From assembly GCF_000425425.1 (NCBI RefSeq), contig NZ_AUDK01000017.1, positions 1-64,000 on the forward strand: a stretch of 64,000 bases of DNA. The letters run 5' to 3'. This document shows positions 41,107 to 51,164 of the stretch, one piece after another. Every line of letters starts with the position of its first letter. The first letter of the stretch is position 1. Source of the DNA: Flavobacterium daejeonense DSM 17708. Its GTDB lineage: Bacteria > Bacteroidota > Bacteroidia > Flavobacteriales > Flavobacteriaceae. The notes beneath the pieces are model-generated. The model was not told the DNA's origin and did no database searches. It was given only the letters and a program-made list of their open reading frames with translations. A program made the position numbers and the translations under genes.

Positions 41107-43347
41107 ATGGTTTTAAATAAAAGAATAATACGATTAACAGCAAGTTTTGGCTTACTGTTTTTTAGCGCAACTATTTTTGCTCAGCAGCCAGCCGATTTTG
41201 TAAATCCGTTTATTGGAACTTCCAATTTTGGAGCGGCTTTTCCCGGGCCTATTGCACCACGTGGAATGGCAAGTATTAGTCCGTTTAATGTGTCTGGGCC
41301 ACAGAATCGACCTTTGGAAAAAGACAGTCAGTGGCTTTCAAATCCCTATGTAAATGAGAATACTTTTTTGACAGGATTTAGCCAGGTGAATTTGAGTGGT
41401 GTCGGCTGTCCGGAATTGGGGGTTATTTTACTAATGCCAACTACTGGTGAAGTGGAAATAGATCATTTAAAATACGGTTCAACTTATTCTAATGAAGTAG
41501 CCAAAACCGCTTATTATGGGCTGAATATTGACAAATACAATATCAAAGCAGAATTTACAGCTTCAAAAAGAGTAGGAGTGAGCAAATTTACTTTCCCGAA
41601 AGGACAATCCAATGTTTTATTAAATCTGGGTGTTGGTTTAACTAATGAAGAAGGGGCAATGATAAAAGTGGTTTCTAATACCGAAATTGAAGGAATTCGT
41701 TCTGTTGGTTCGTTTTGTTATAACAGTCCGGAAGAGGCGTATCCGGTTTATTTTGTGGCCAAATTTTCTAAACCGGCTGATAAATTTGGTGTGTGGAAAA
41801 AACCTGCGAAATATAATGGTGTTGAAGCACAATGGATGGGTTACAATGGAAAAGCAAGGATGATGGAAAATACAATTAAAACCGTTGTAGGCGATAGTAT
41901 TGGAAGTTATTTCACGTATAAATTTGACAAAGAAGAAACGGTTGAAGTGAAAATTGGTATTTCGTATGTCAGTATAGAAAATGCTCGTGAAAACTTAGCA
42001 AAAGAAGTGGGAGACAAAGCTTTTGAAGCAGTTTACAAAGAAACTTACAACGAATGGAACGAAGAGTTATCTAAAATTGCAGTCGAAGGTGGTTCTAAAG
42101 ACGACAAAACGATTTTTTACACTGCTTTGTATCATACATTAATTCATCCCAATACTTTAAATGATAGCAATGGAGAATATCCGGAAATTAAAAGAAGTAA
42201 AATAGGTAAAACCGATGGTACTCGTTATACCGTATTTTCATTATGGGATACGTATAGAAACTTACATCAGTTGATGTCTTTGGTGTATCCAAAACAGCAA
42301 TCCAATATGGTAAAAAGTATGATTCAAATGTACGATGAAAACGGCTGGTTGCCTAAATGGGAATTGAATTCAACGGAAACTTTTACCATGGTAGGAGATC
42401 CCGCAAGTATTGTAATTGCTGATACTTACCTGAAAGGAATCCGTGATTTTGATGTTCAGAAAGCCTATAAAGCGATGCTGAAAGGAGCTGATCAAATGGA
42501 GAATAATCCGCTTCGTCCGGGATTGAAAGATTATATTGAAAAAGGGTTTTTAACTACTGACAGTAAAGGTCCGGTTTCGACCACTCAGGAATATAATATT
42601 TCTGATTATGCCATTTCACTTTTAGCGGATGCTTTAGGGAAAAAAGCCGATGCGAAACGTTTTAAAGCACGTTCCTTATCGTATCGAAAATTATTCGATA
42701 AAAATTTAAAATTATTGCGACCAAGAGTAGCTAATGGAAATTGGTACGAACCTTTCGATCCTAATTCCGGAGCTAATTTTGAAGAGAATGTTGGTTTTAT
42801 CGAAGGAAATGCGTGGCAGTATAATTTTATGGTTTTACACGATATGAATGGATTGAAAAAAATGATGGGTGGTGATAAAGCCTTTTCGTCGCAATTGCAG
42901 AAAATCTTTGACAGCAAACAGTTTGATATGGCTAACGAGCCTGATATTGCTAATCCGTATTTGTTTAATTATGTAAAAGGCGAAGAATGGAAAGCTCAGG
43001 AAAATGTAAAAAGACTGGTACGCGAATATTTTCAAAATATACCAAAAGGTTTGCCTGGAAATGATGATACCGGAACCATGTCGGCCTGGTTGGTGTATTC
43101 AATGATGGGAATTTACCCAATTGTTCCTGGCGAACCAGTTTATACAATTACAACACCAATGTTTGATAAAATAACAATCAAACTTGATCCTAAATATTAT
43201 AAAAACGAACGTATTGTGATTGAAAAAGAAAGCAATACTGGCGGAAAAATCAACGCAATACAACTAGACGGAAAACCATTTAACAGTTATTTTATTTCTC
43301 ATGAAAATTTGGTTAATGGAAAGACTTTAAAAGTGATACAGAATTAA
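41107..43347 (+). CDS. Divergent GH92 alpha-mannosidase, copy 3
   Basis: A 746-residue protein with an ordinary signal peptide (LLFFSATIFAQ) instead of a lipobox. It is recognisably GH92 (FVNPFIGTSNFGAAFPGP and GNDDTGTMSAWLVYSMMGI), but the HGNEPSHH pocket of copies 1 and 2 is replaced by MANEPDIANPYLF and the GHGHTYPGATVPFGM stretch by GAAFPGPIAPRGM. These are substrate-pocket positions in GH92, so linkage specificity should differ. It sits between GH29 and GH3. Confidence 0.85.
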   Translation: MVLNKRIIRLTASFGLLFFSATIFAQQPADFVNPFIGTSNFGAAFPGPIAPRGMASISPFNVSGPQNRPLEKDSQWLSNPYVNENTFLTGFSQVNLSGVGCPELGVILLMPTTGEVEIDHLKYGSTYSNEVAKTAYYGLNIDKYNIKAEFTASKRVGVSKFTFPKGQSNVLLNLGVGLTNEEGAMIKVVSNTEIEGIRSVGSFCYNSPEEAYPVYFVAKFSKPADKFGVWKKPAKYNGVEAQWMGYNGKARMMENTIKTVVGDSIGSYFTYKFDKEETVEVKIGISYVSIENARENLAKEVGDKAFEAVYKETYNEWNEELSKIAVEGGSKDDKTIFYTALYHTLIHPNTLNDSNGEYPEIKRSKIGKTDGTRYTVFSLWDTYRNLHQLMSLVYPKQQSNMVKSMIQMYDENGWLPKWELNSTETFTMVGDPASIVIADTYLKGIRDFDVQKAYKAMLKGADQMENNPLRPGLKDYIEKGFLTTDSKGPVSTTQEYNISDYAISLLADALGKKADAKRFKARSLSYRKLFDKNLKLLRPRVANGNWYEPFDPNSGANFEENVGFIEGNAWQYNFMVLHDMNGLKKMMGGDKAFSSQLQKIFDSKQFDMANEPDIANPYLFNYVKGEEWKAQENVKRLVREYFQNIPKGLPGNDDTGTMSAWLVYSMMGIYPIVPGEPVYTITTPMFDKITIKLDPKYYKNERIVIEKESNTGGKINAIQLDGKPFNSYFISHENLVNGKTLKVIQN

Positions 43348-43363
43348 AAATTACGCCTAAAAT

Positions 43364-46024
43364 ATGTTAGAAATAAAAATTAAAAAAACAGCTATTCTTT
43401 TTGTGATGGCTGTAGGCTTTAGTCAAGCCGGTTTTGCCCAGAAAAAATACCCGTATCAGGATGCTAAATTAGGAGTTGAGGAGCGGGTAAAAGATTTATT
43501 AAACCGAATGACTCTGGAAGAAAAAGTGCGTCAAATGGACATGTACAGAGGTGATTTTTTTAAAGAAAATGAAGATTTTGCCAAGTCTAAATCGGCTGAA
43601 AAAATTGGGAAATTAGGAATTGGAGCGATTCATGACCTTTATCCGCGTTCAGCAAAAATGATTAATGATCTACAGACTAATGTCATTAAAGGTAACCGTT
43701 GGGGAATTCCGGCTTTAATTATGTGTGAAATGCTTCACGGATATTTAGACGAAGGAAGTACAGCGTTCCCAATGAACATCGGACTTGGTGCTACTTGGGA
43801 TACTGCGCTGATGAAAAAAGTAGGAGTTGTTATTGGAAGTGAAGCCCGTGCTCATGGTGTTCATTTTGGTTTTGGACCTAATTTAGATTTAGGACGTGAA
43901 CCAAGATGGGGAAGAGTTGCTGAAACTTTTGGTGAAGATGCTTACCTGAATAGTGAAATTGGTTTAGGATTTATCCAAGGATTGCAAGGAGATGATTTAA
44001 AATCGGATCGTTCTATTATTGCTGAACCAAAGCACTTTGCTGTTCACGGTATTCCACAGGCGGGAGGAAATTCTTCACCAATTTTGGTAGGAGAACGTTC
44101 AGCTCGTGAAGATCATTTGCCGTCTTTCGAAAAAGCCTTTAGAAAAGGTGGCGCTTTAGGAACCATGTGTGCTTATTCGGAATTAGACGGAATTCCTTGT
44201 GCTGCAAATCATTGGTTATTAACGGATGTTTTGAGAAATGAATGGGGTTTTAAAGGGCTTGTTGTATCCGATTTAGGCGCTATTAAATACATCCAAACGA
44301 CTCATAAAGTATCTGATTCTCCGAAAGAAAGTATCAGAGAAGCCGTTTCAGCAGGAGTTGATATGCAGTTTTATGATTTTTCAAATGAATTTTGGCAAAA
44401 TACAATTGTTGAATTAGTAAATGAAAAGAAATTAACAATGGAAAACATTGACCGTGCAGCGGGAGACGTTTTACGTTTGAAATTCTTATTAGGATTATTT
44501 GAAAATCCATTTACTGAAAAAAATCTAATCAAAGAACGTTTTCATACTAAAGAAAATCAGGCTGTTGCTTTAGAAGCAGCTCAAAAATCGATGATTTTAT
44601 TGAAAAATGAAAACAATCTTCTTCCATTAAAAAAAGACCTCAAAAATATTGCAGTTATTGGACCAAATGCCAATGCTTCAAGAATGGGAGGTTATGCTCC
44701 TAAGAATAGTGTAGGAGTAACTGTTTTTGAAGGAATTCAGCAATTGGTTGGAAAAACGGCCAATGTTGTTTATGAAGAAGGAGTTCCTTTGATTATAAAA
44801 GGACAGGCTATTCCATCAAAATATTTATTTACTTCAGACGGATCTCAAAACGGATTAAAAGGAGAATATTTTAACAATAGAGAATTAGAAGGAACTCCAG
44901 CTTTAACCCGTATCGACAGCCAATTAGAATTTGACTGGCCATGGGCACCTGGTGATGGTGTAAATGTGGATGATTTTTCTATTCGTTGGACAGGCTATAT
45001 TCAATCAGATAAAGCTTTTGACGGATGGTTGGGTTTAAGTTCAGATGATGGAATAAGAATGTGGGTTGATGATCAATTAGTGATTGATAACTGGACAAAA
45101 GGAGCGACAAGTATTGTAACGACGCCAAAAAATATCGAAGCAGGAAAAAAATACAAAGTTCGTATCGAAATGTGGGAAGGAGGCTGGGGAGCCAGAGCTC
45201 ACTTGCGTTGGAATTTAGAAAAAGTAAATTTACAACCAGCTATTGAAGCTGCCAAAAAAGCGGATGTTGCCATTGTTGTTTTAGGAGAATCAAATGAATT
45301 GGTTGAAGAAAACAGAGATGTGGCTACTTTAGATTTACACGGAATGCAACAGGAATTAATTGAAGCCATTCAGCAAACAGGAACTCCTGTAGTTTGTGTA
45401 TTATTGAACGGTCGTCCATTATCAACGAACTGGATTGCCGAAAATATTCCGGCTATAGTAGAAGGATGGTTTCCTGGAGAGAAGGGGGGTAGAGCAGTAG
45501 CAGATGTATTATTTGGTGATTTCAATCCTGCCGGAAGATTACCTATTACAGTTCCTAAATCGGTTGGACAATTACCAATTTATTACAACCAAAAACCATC
45601 TGCCATTCACAGATATGTTAGCGAAAGCGAAAATCCATTATTTACTTTTGGTTACGGATTAAGCTATACCACTTTTGAATATTCTAATTTAAAATTGAAT
45701 GCTTCAGAAATTAAAAGGGATGGTGAAATTAAAGTAGCAGTGGATGTAAAAAATACGGGTGACAGAGACGGAGAAGAAGTTGTACAACTTTACATTAATG
45801 ATGTTTATAGCAGTACTACAACTCCAGAAAAAACATTGAAAGGATTTAAAAGAATATTCATTAAAAAAGGAGAAACACAACATGTAGAATTTACATTAAC
45901 TCCTGATGAATTATCACTTTGGAACCGTGAAATGAAAAGAGTTGTAGAACCAGGTGATTTTGAAGTAATGGTGGGAGGGAATTCAAAAGATGTTCAAAAA
46001 GTGAAATTTCGTGTTAGTGAATAA
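43364..46024 (+). CDS. GH3 glycosidase with PA14 domain
   Basis: An 886-residue secreted or periplasmic enzyme (signal peptide ending GFAQ). The GH3 N-domain carries HGVHFGFGPNLDLGREPRWG, EPKHFAVHG and the nucleophile Asp in VVSDLGAI. A PA14 sugar-binding domain is inserted in the second domain (KGEYFNN to ARAHLRW), and a fibronectin-III-like end follows. GH3 enzymes remove beta-glucose, beta-xylose or others. In an N-glycan locus beta-1,2-xylose of plant N-glycans is the most natural substrate, but sequence alone does not tell. Last gene of the run that starts at 23497; a terminator follows. Confidence 0.85.
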   Translation: MLEIKIKKTAILFVMAVGFSQAGFAQKKYPYQDAKLGVEERVKDLLNRMTLEEKVRQMDMYRGDFFKENEDFAKSKSAEKIGKLGIGAIHDLYPRSAKMINDLQTNVIKGNRWGIPALIMCEMLHGYLDEGSTAFPMNIGLGATWDTALMKKVGVVIGSEARAHGVHFGFGPNLDLGREPRWGRVAETFGEDAYLNSEIGLGFIQGLQGDDLKSDRSIIAEPKHFAVHGIPQAGGNSSPILVGERSAREDHLPSFEKAFRKGGALGTMCAYSELDGIPCAANHWLLTDVLRNEWGFKGLVVSDLGAIKYIQTTHKVSDSPKESIREAVSAGVDMQFYDFSNEFWQNTIVELVNEKKLTMENIDRAAGDVLRLKFLLGLFENPFTEKNLIKERFHTKENQAVALEAAQKSMILLKNENNLLPLKKDLKNIAVIGPNANASRMGGYAPKNSVGVTVFEGIQQLVGKTANVVYEEGVPLIIKGQAIPSKYLFTSDGSQNGLKGEYFNNRELEGTPALTRIDSQLEFDWPWAPGDGVNVDDFSIRWTGYIQSDKAFDGWLGLSSDDGIRMWVDDQLVIDNWTKGATSIVTTPKNIEAGKKYKVRIEMWEGGWGARAHLRWNLEKVNLQPAIEAAKKADVAIVVLGESNELVEENRDVATLDLHGMQQELIEAIQQTGTPVVCVLLNGRPLSTNWIAENIPAIVEGWFPGEKGGRAVADVLFGDFNPAGRLPITVPKSVGQLPIYYNQKPSAIHRYVSESENPLFTFGYGLSYTTFEYSNLKLNASEIKRDGEIKVAVDVKNTGDRDGEEVVQLYINDVYSSTTTPEKTLKGFKRIFIKKGETQHVEFTLTPDELSLWNREMKRVVEPGDFEVMVGGNSKDVQKVKFRVSE

Positions 46025-46074
46025 ATATTACTGATACAAAAAAGATTTAGAATCTTTTCTTTGTTAAAATTATA

Positions 46075-46112
46075 AAAAACATTAATCTTTATAAAAGGTT
46101 GATGTTTTTTTT
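46075..46112 (+). terminator. Intrinsic terminator after GH3
   Basis: A 13-bp stem (46075-46087 with 46097-46109, two G-U pairs) with a 9-base loop is followed by further T residues. It ends the upstream operon and separates it from the susCD transcript. Confidence 0.75.
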
Positions 46113-46344
46113 TGAGTAAAACTTTTATTTTGTTGCATAATAATCAAGGCTATTTGTAATTAGTTGTTAATTGTTTACAAAAGTTGTTATTTGTGTTAAA
46201 AAACAAAAAAACGACAAACGTCTTTTGAAATATGTCATTGGTCGAAATTATATTTTTATAACGTTTTATAATAATAAATTTAACAAACAATTAACCTCAG
46301 GCTGATTGTAAAGTAAACAAAATTAATAACTCAAAAACCAAATT
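46113..46344 (+). promoter_or_regulatory. susC leader/promoter region
   Basis: With the terminator, this makes a 320-bp gap. It holds two similar TAGTTGTTAATTG/AAGTTGTTATTTG stretches (about 46158-46196), a GACAAACGTC palindrome-like site near 46213 and the TTGGTCGAAATTATAT element at 46238-46253, identical to that at 17204-17219. I see no perfect TAnnTTTG box. About 90 nt of AT-rich leader precede the ATG. Confidence 0.5.
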
Positions 46345-49300
46345 ATGAATCAAAATGTATTAAAACTACTGTTTGTGTTTTGCTTGTTAGGGTTTCAATA
46401 TTCGCAAGCCCAAATTAAAGTGACAGGAACAGTTACAGATGCAAAAAGTGGTGTTCCTTTGCCAGGAGCAAACATTAATGTAAAAGGGACGACAAATGGG
46501 GTGTCATCAGATTTTGACGGGAAGTACACAATAAGTGTTCCTAATCAATCAGCAGTTCTTGTATTTACTTTTATAGGTTCTGTTCCAAAAGAGGTAGTAG
46601 TTGGAAATTCCACTACAATTAGCATTGCTTTATCTGAAGATGCACAACAATTAGGGGAGGTTGTTGTAACGGCTTTAGGTATTAAAAGAGAGAAAAAATC
46701 GTTGACTTATTCGGCACAGACGGTGTCTACAAAAGAACTTTCGGAAGCAAGATCTTTAAACGTTGCGAACTCACTATCTGGAAAAGTAGCGGGGCTTAAC
46801 TTTTCAACTACTGGTTCAGGAGTAGGAAGTTCTTCCAGGATTACATTAAGAGGGAATCGTTCTCTAACCGGGAATAACCAACCTTTATATGTTATTGATG
46901 GAGTTCCTATGGATAACTCTGTAACTTCTCCAGCTACAGATATTGGAGGAACTACAAGTTTTGATGGAATTTCAAATATCAACCCTGAAGATATTGAAAG
47001 TATAACTGTATTGAAAGGCCCTTCGGCAGCAGCTTTATACGGTTCACGTGCTAGTAACGGGGTTATCGTGATAACAACTAAAAGCGGATCTAAAGAAGGA
47101 AAAGCAAAAATTTCAGTTTCTTCAAATTTCATGGCATCAAATGCTTATAATTTGTTGAATCAACAAAATGTTTACGGTCAAGGAGCCGGAGGAGTTTATA
47201 ATCCTTTATCAAAAACTAGTTGGGGACCAAAAATGGAAGGTCAGGCAGTTGCTGCCTGGCAATTAAGTCATAACCCTAATTATGATGGTCCGGCTACTTA
47301 TGCGTTTACCCCACAACCAAATAACTCTTCAGACTTTTTTAAAGGTGGTTATAACTGGTCTAAAAATTTAACAGCATCAATGGGTAATGAAAAAACGCAA
47401 GGTTATTTTTCTTACACAAACACTACAGCTGAAGGCATTGTTGTTGGTAATGAACTTGACAGACATAATGTGAATTTACGTTTGACTAGTAACTTAACAG
47501 ACAAATTAAAATTGGATGTTAAAACTAATTATATTAATCAAAAAATTGAAAATGCTATTGGTGCTGGTGAAGGAGGAATTGGTGAAGCCGTTTACACCAT
47601 GCCAAGAAGTTTACCTTACAGTCAATATAAAGATTTTGAATACATTGATGATGCCGGGCAAATTAGATATAATTATCCGGATGCAAATACTTTAAGTACT
47701 TTGGGAGCAAACCCTTTTTGGTTAGCTAAAAGAAATTTAAGAACTGATGAAAGAAGCAGAATTATCGCTTTTGGATCTTTAACGTATGATTTTACAAAAG
47801 AATTAAGTTTAATGGTTAGATCAGGTATAGATCAGGCTACCAATAAATCTAAAAATTCTCGTTATGCAGCAGTCGCTATCTTAAATCAGGATTATGGAAG
47901 TTATTCAGAGTCGATTGGAGATGTTTTAGAAATGAATACCGATTTCCTTTTGTCTTACAAAAAAGAATTAGGTGTTTTTAAATTAAATGCCAATTTTGGA
48001 GGAAATGCCAGAAATCAAAAAAGTACTGGTTTAAGTAGTGGGGGAACTTTAACTAAGAGAAATTATTTTACATTGACTAATTTACAAAGCACTACTGTAA
48101 CTCCAGAATATAGTCACAAAAAAGTAAATTCTTTGTATGGTTCTGCTCAGTTAGGATATAAAGATTATTTGTTTTTAGATGTTACAGCACGTAATGATTG
48201 GGATTCAACTTTGCCAGAGAATGACAGGTCTTTCTTTTATCCGTCAGTAGGATTATCAGGGATTGTTACCGATATGTTAGATATTAAATCGGATGTGTTA
48301 TCTTTCTTAAAAGTTAGAGGTTCTTTTGCTCAGGTAGGTAACGCTACAGATCCTTATCTTTTGGCTAACCAATTGTATTTTTATGGTTTTAACGGAGGTG
48401 TAGTACAATCTTCAACTTTAAAGAACAACCCAAATCTTAAACCGGAAATTTCAAGTTCAACAGAATTTGGTTTGAATACAAGACTTTTTAAGAATAGAAT
48501 TGGTTTAGATTTTACTTGGTTCCAAACTGATACTAAGGATCAGATTTTTACAATTAACTTACCAGAGTCTTCAGGATATTCTAAACAAGTTATTAACGGT
48601 GGAAAAATTCAAAATAAAGGTTTTGAAATGGTCTTGAATGCTAAAATTTTCGATGATGAAAAATTTAGTTGGGATGCAACAGCAAACTTTGCAACTTACA
48701 GAACTAAAGTTTTAAGTCTTTCTGAAGGACAGGATGAATTAAATCTTTCTACTGGTTATGAAAGGTTAGCACAAACAATTGTTAAAAAAGGTGGTGGTTA
48801 TGGAGATTTGTATATTAGAGGATTTAAACGTAATGATGCTGGGGAAATTATTGTAAATGCTACAAGTGGATTACCTGAATTTACTTCTGGATTTGACGTG
48901 TTGGCTGGAAGTTTTAATCCAGACTGGACAGCAGGTTTACAAAATACTTTTAGATATAAAGATTTTAGACTTAGCTTTTTGGTAGATTTCCGTATGGGAG
49001 GTAAAACGATTTCTTACTCTCAGGCAAGAATGGCTGGAGCCGGAGCAAGTGAAATTACTTTAGCTGGTAGAGATGGTTTTGTAGTTAATGGTGTCAATGA
49101 TAATGGGGATGGTACTTATTCACCAAATGCAACTTCCATAACTGCTGAAAATTATTGGTCACAAGTTGCCAGCAGAGATCCTAAATCAGCAGAAGATTTT
49201 GTCTTTGACGCTACGAACATCAGATTAAGAGAAGTAGTTCTAGGATATTCACTTCCAAGTAAATTTTTGAAAAAATCACCATTTACAGGAGTTGATTTCT

Positions 49301-49452
49301 CTTTAGTAGGTAGAAATTTATTCTTCTTTGTTAATAAAGCAAAATATTTTGATCCCGAACAAGGAGTTAGTGTAGGTAACCTTCAGGGAATAGAATCTTA
49401 TAACATTCCAAGTACAAGAGACTTTGGATTTAATGTAAAATTCAACTTTTAA
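46345..49452 (+). CDS. susC: SusC-like TonB-dependent outer-membrane receptor
   Basis: A 1035-residue protein with a signal peptide ending SQAQ, a carboxypeptidase-D-regulatory-like N-terminal domain (VTGTVTDAKSGVPLPGANI), a plug (PLYVIDGVPMDN) and an outer-membrane barrel ending in NVKFNF with the terminal Phe. It imports oligosaccharides across the outer membrane using TonB energy. A SusD partner follows after 10 bp. Since the catabolic operon sits immediately upstream, its cargo should be N-glycan fragments or glycopeptides. Confidence 0.92.
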   Translation: MNQNVLKLLFVFCLLGFQYSQAQIKVTGTVTDAKSGVPLPGANINVKGTTNGVSSDFDGKYTISVPNQSAVLVFTFIGSVPKEVVVGNSTTISIALSEDAQQLGEVVVTALGIKREKKSLTYSAQTVSTKELSEARSLNVANSLSGKVAGLNFSTTGSGVGSSSRITLRGNRSLTGNNQPLYVIDGVPMDNSVTSPATDIGGTTSFDGISNINPEDIESITVLKGPSAAALYGSRASNGVIVITTKSGSKEGKAKISVSSNFMASNAYNLLNQQNVYGQGAGGVYNPLSKTSWGPKMEGQAVAAWQLSHNPNYDGPATYAFTPQPNNSSDFFKGGYNWSKNLTASMGNEKTQGYFSYTNTTAEGIVVGNELDRHNVNLRLTSNLTDKLKLDVKTNYINQKIENAIGAGEGGIGEAVYTMPRSLPYSQYKDFEYIDDAGQIRYNYPDANTLSTLGANPFWLAKRNLRTDERSRIIAFGSLTYDFTKELSLMVRSGIDQATNKSKNSRYAAVAILNQDYGSYSESIGDVLEMNTDFLLSYKKELGVFKLNANFGGNARNQKSTGLSSGGTLTKRNYFTLTNLQSTTVTPEYSHKKVNSLYGSAQLGYKDYLFLDVTARNDWDSTLPENDRSFFYPSVGLSGIVTDMLDIKSDVLSFLKVRGSFAQVGNATDPYLLANQLYFYGFNGGVVQSSTLKNNPNLKPEISSSTEFGLNTRLFKNRIGLDFTWFQTDTKDQIFTINLPESSGYSKQVINGGKIQNKGFEMVLNAKIFDDEKFSWDATANFATYRTKVLSLSEGQDELNLSTGYERLAQTIVKKGGGYGDLYIRGFKRNDAGEIIVNATSGLPEFTSGFDVLAGSFNPDWTAGLQNTFRYKDFRLSFLVDFRMGGKTISYSQARMAGAGASEITLAGRDGFVVNGVNDNGDGTYSPNATSITAENYWSQVASRDPKSAEDFVFDATNIRLREVVLGYSLPSKFLKKSPFTGVDFSLVGRNLFFFVNKAKYFDPEQGVSVGNLQGIESYNIPSTRDFGFNVKFNF

Positions 49453-49462
49453 TAAATAAATT

Positions 49463-51031
49463 ATGAAAAACAATATAGTTAAATTTATAGCGATAGCTTT
49501 CTTGTTTCAGATAACAGGGTGTACTTCGGATTTTAATGAAGTAAATACAAATCCAAATACCCTTACTTCTGATCAGTTAGATGCAACAATGGCAGGGCCA
49601 TCATTTGCAAATGCTTTATATAAAGGAATAGGGAATGCTTCTTGGAGTTTACCAGGAGATGATTATGGAACTTATGGATTAGCTACAGCCTTACATTCAA
49701 TGGTTTTTTCACATTATATGGCCTATCCGGGTGGAGCAACAGATGCCAATGGAATAAATGATGGATGGAGAAGTAGAGGTTGGTTAAGATTCTATACAAT
49801 AGCAGTACCATCTCTTTTAAATACCTATAAAGCTGCTGCAGGAAATGCAGAAGCGTTAGCTGTTTTAGATATCTGGAAAGTTTATATGTTTCACAGATTT
49901 ACTGATGAGTGGGGACCAATTCCTTATACTCAGGCAGGTATTGGAGGTAAATCAGTAGCTTATGATTCTCAAGAAGCAATGTATACTGATTTTTTCAAAC
50001 TATTGGATGCTGCTAATACGACTTTGAGTACCAGTTCTGCAACTACTGTTGGTGTATTTAAAGATTATGATGCATTATATAGCGGAGATGTCGAAAAATG
50101 GAGAAAGTTTGGAAATTCATTGCGATTGCGTTTAGCTTTAAGAATTTCTGATATAGATGCTGCAAAAGCTAAAACAGAAGCAGAAGCAGCTGTAAGTGCC
50201 GGAGTGATGGTGTCAAATAGTGATAATGCATACTATAAAGTTACTTCAGATACCTATAATAATTTTGTAGATATTATGAAATACTGGGGATTTTATATGA
50301 CTGCAGATATGGAAAGTATTCTTAAAGGTTATAATGATCCCCGTATGGCAAAATGGTTTAGCCCTGTATTAGATAATACTTCTACATATAAAGGACAGTA
50401 TGTAGGCTTACCTAATGGTATTGGAACAACAATTCCTTATCAAGGTAAAAATTTTAGTGGAACTAATCAGGTAACTACATTTTCAGATAATGCAACAAAA
50501 GACATAGAAGTAATGATGGCTTCGGAATCAGATTTTAATAGAGCAGAAGGGGCTTTGAAAGGATGGAGTATGGGAAGTACCGCAAAAGAATTATATGAAG
50601 ATGGTATTCGCTTATCTCTACAACAATGGGGTGTAACTGACGAAAGTCAAATAACTGCTTATATCGCGGGAACCACTACTGGTGCTGTACCTACATTTGG
50701 AAGTTTGTATACCAATTCTACACCACCTGTGAATGTACCAGTTGCATGGTCAGGTACTGTAGCAAATCAAAAAAAGCAAATTGCTGTTCAAAAATATTTA
50801 GGTCTTTTCCCAGAGTCATGGGAAGCTTGGTCTGATTTACGCAGAACGGATGCTAATATTTTATATCCTTTGCTTACAACAGAAGATCCTACAATAGGAA
50901 AAGGAATTATGAAGCGTATCACTTATTTACCTAATGAATATAGTACCAATGGTGATGCGGTTAATGCAGCGGTTCAATTACTAGGAGGTGCTGATAAAGG
51001 AAGTACTAAACTTTGGTGGGACGTTAATTAA
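49463..51031 (+). CDS. susD: SusD/RagB-like outer-membrane lipoprotein
   Basis: A 522-residue lipoprotein (FQITGC lipobox) of the SusD-like superfamily (SusD/RagB-like_2 type): the C-terminal region has FNRAEGALKGW, IAVQKYLGLFPESWEAW and the LWWDVN end. It forms the lid of the SusC channel and captures glycans at the cell surface. It begins 10 bp after susC. No SusE/F-like surface protein follows, so this is the minimum uptake pair. Confidence 0.9.
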   Translation: MKNNIVKFIAIAFLFQITGCTSDFNEVNTNPNTLTSDQLDATMAGPSFANALYKGIGNASWSLPGDDYGTYGLATALHSMVFSHYMAYPGGATDANGINDGWRSRGWLRFYTIAVPSLLNTYKAAAGNAEALAVLDIWKVYMFHRFTDEWGPIPYTQAGIGGKSVAYDSQEAMYTDFFKLLDAANTTLSTSSATTVGVFKDYDALYSGDVEKWRKFGNSLRLRLALRISDIDAAKAKTEAEAAVSAGVMVSNSDNAYYKVTSDTYNNFVDIMKYWGFYMTADMESILKGYNDPRMAKWFSPVLDNTSTYKGQYVGLPNGIGTTIPYQGKNFSGTNQVTTFSDNATKDIEVMMASESDFNRAEGALKGWSMGSTAKELYEDGIRLSLQQWGVTDESQITAYIAGTTTGAVPTFGSLYTNSTPPVNVPVAWSGTVANQKKQIAVQKYLGLFPESWEAWSDLRRTDANILYPLLTTEDPTIGKGIMKRITYLPNEYSTNGDAVNAAVQLLGGADKGSTKLWWDVN

Positions 51032-51075
51032 TACATCCTGTGAGATGTTTTTTTAGTCTCTTTCATTTAATAATT

Positions 51076-51112
51076 AAAATAAAAGGAGAAGGAATTCTCC
51101 TTTTATTTTTTC
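51076..51112. terminator. Terminator after susD
   Basis: A 15-bp perfect stem (51076-51090 with 51095-51109, loop GGAA), A-rich before and T-rich after. It marks the end of the susCD transcript. Confidence 0.9.
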
Positions 51113-51164
51113 CAAATGTGAAATTTTTATTTTGCATTTTATCTGAATTCTTATAATACTTAAT

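Noticed and set aside
46707-47132. 141-codon ORF antisense to susC
   Set aside because: Antisense open frame over conserved plug-domain coding sequence; no recognisable protein features.
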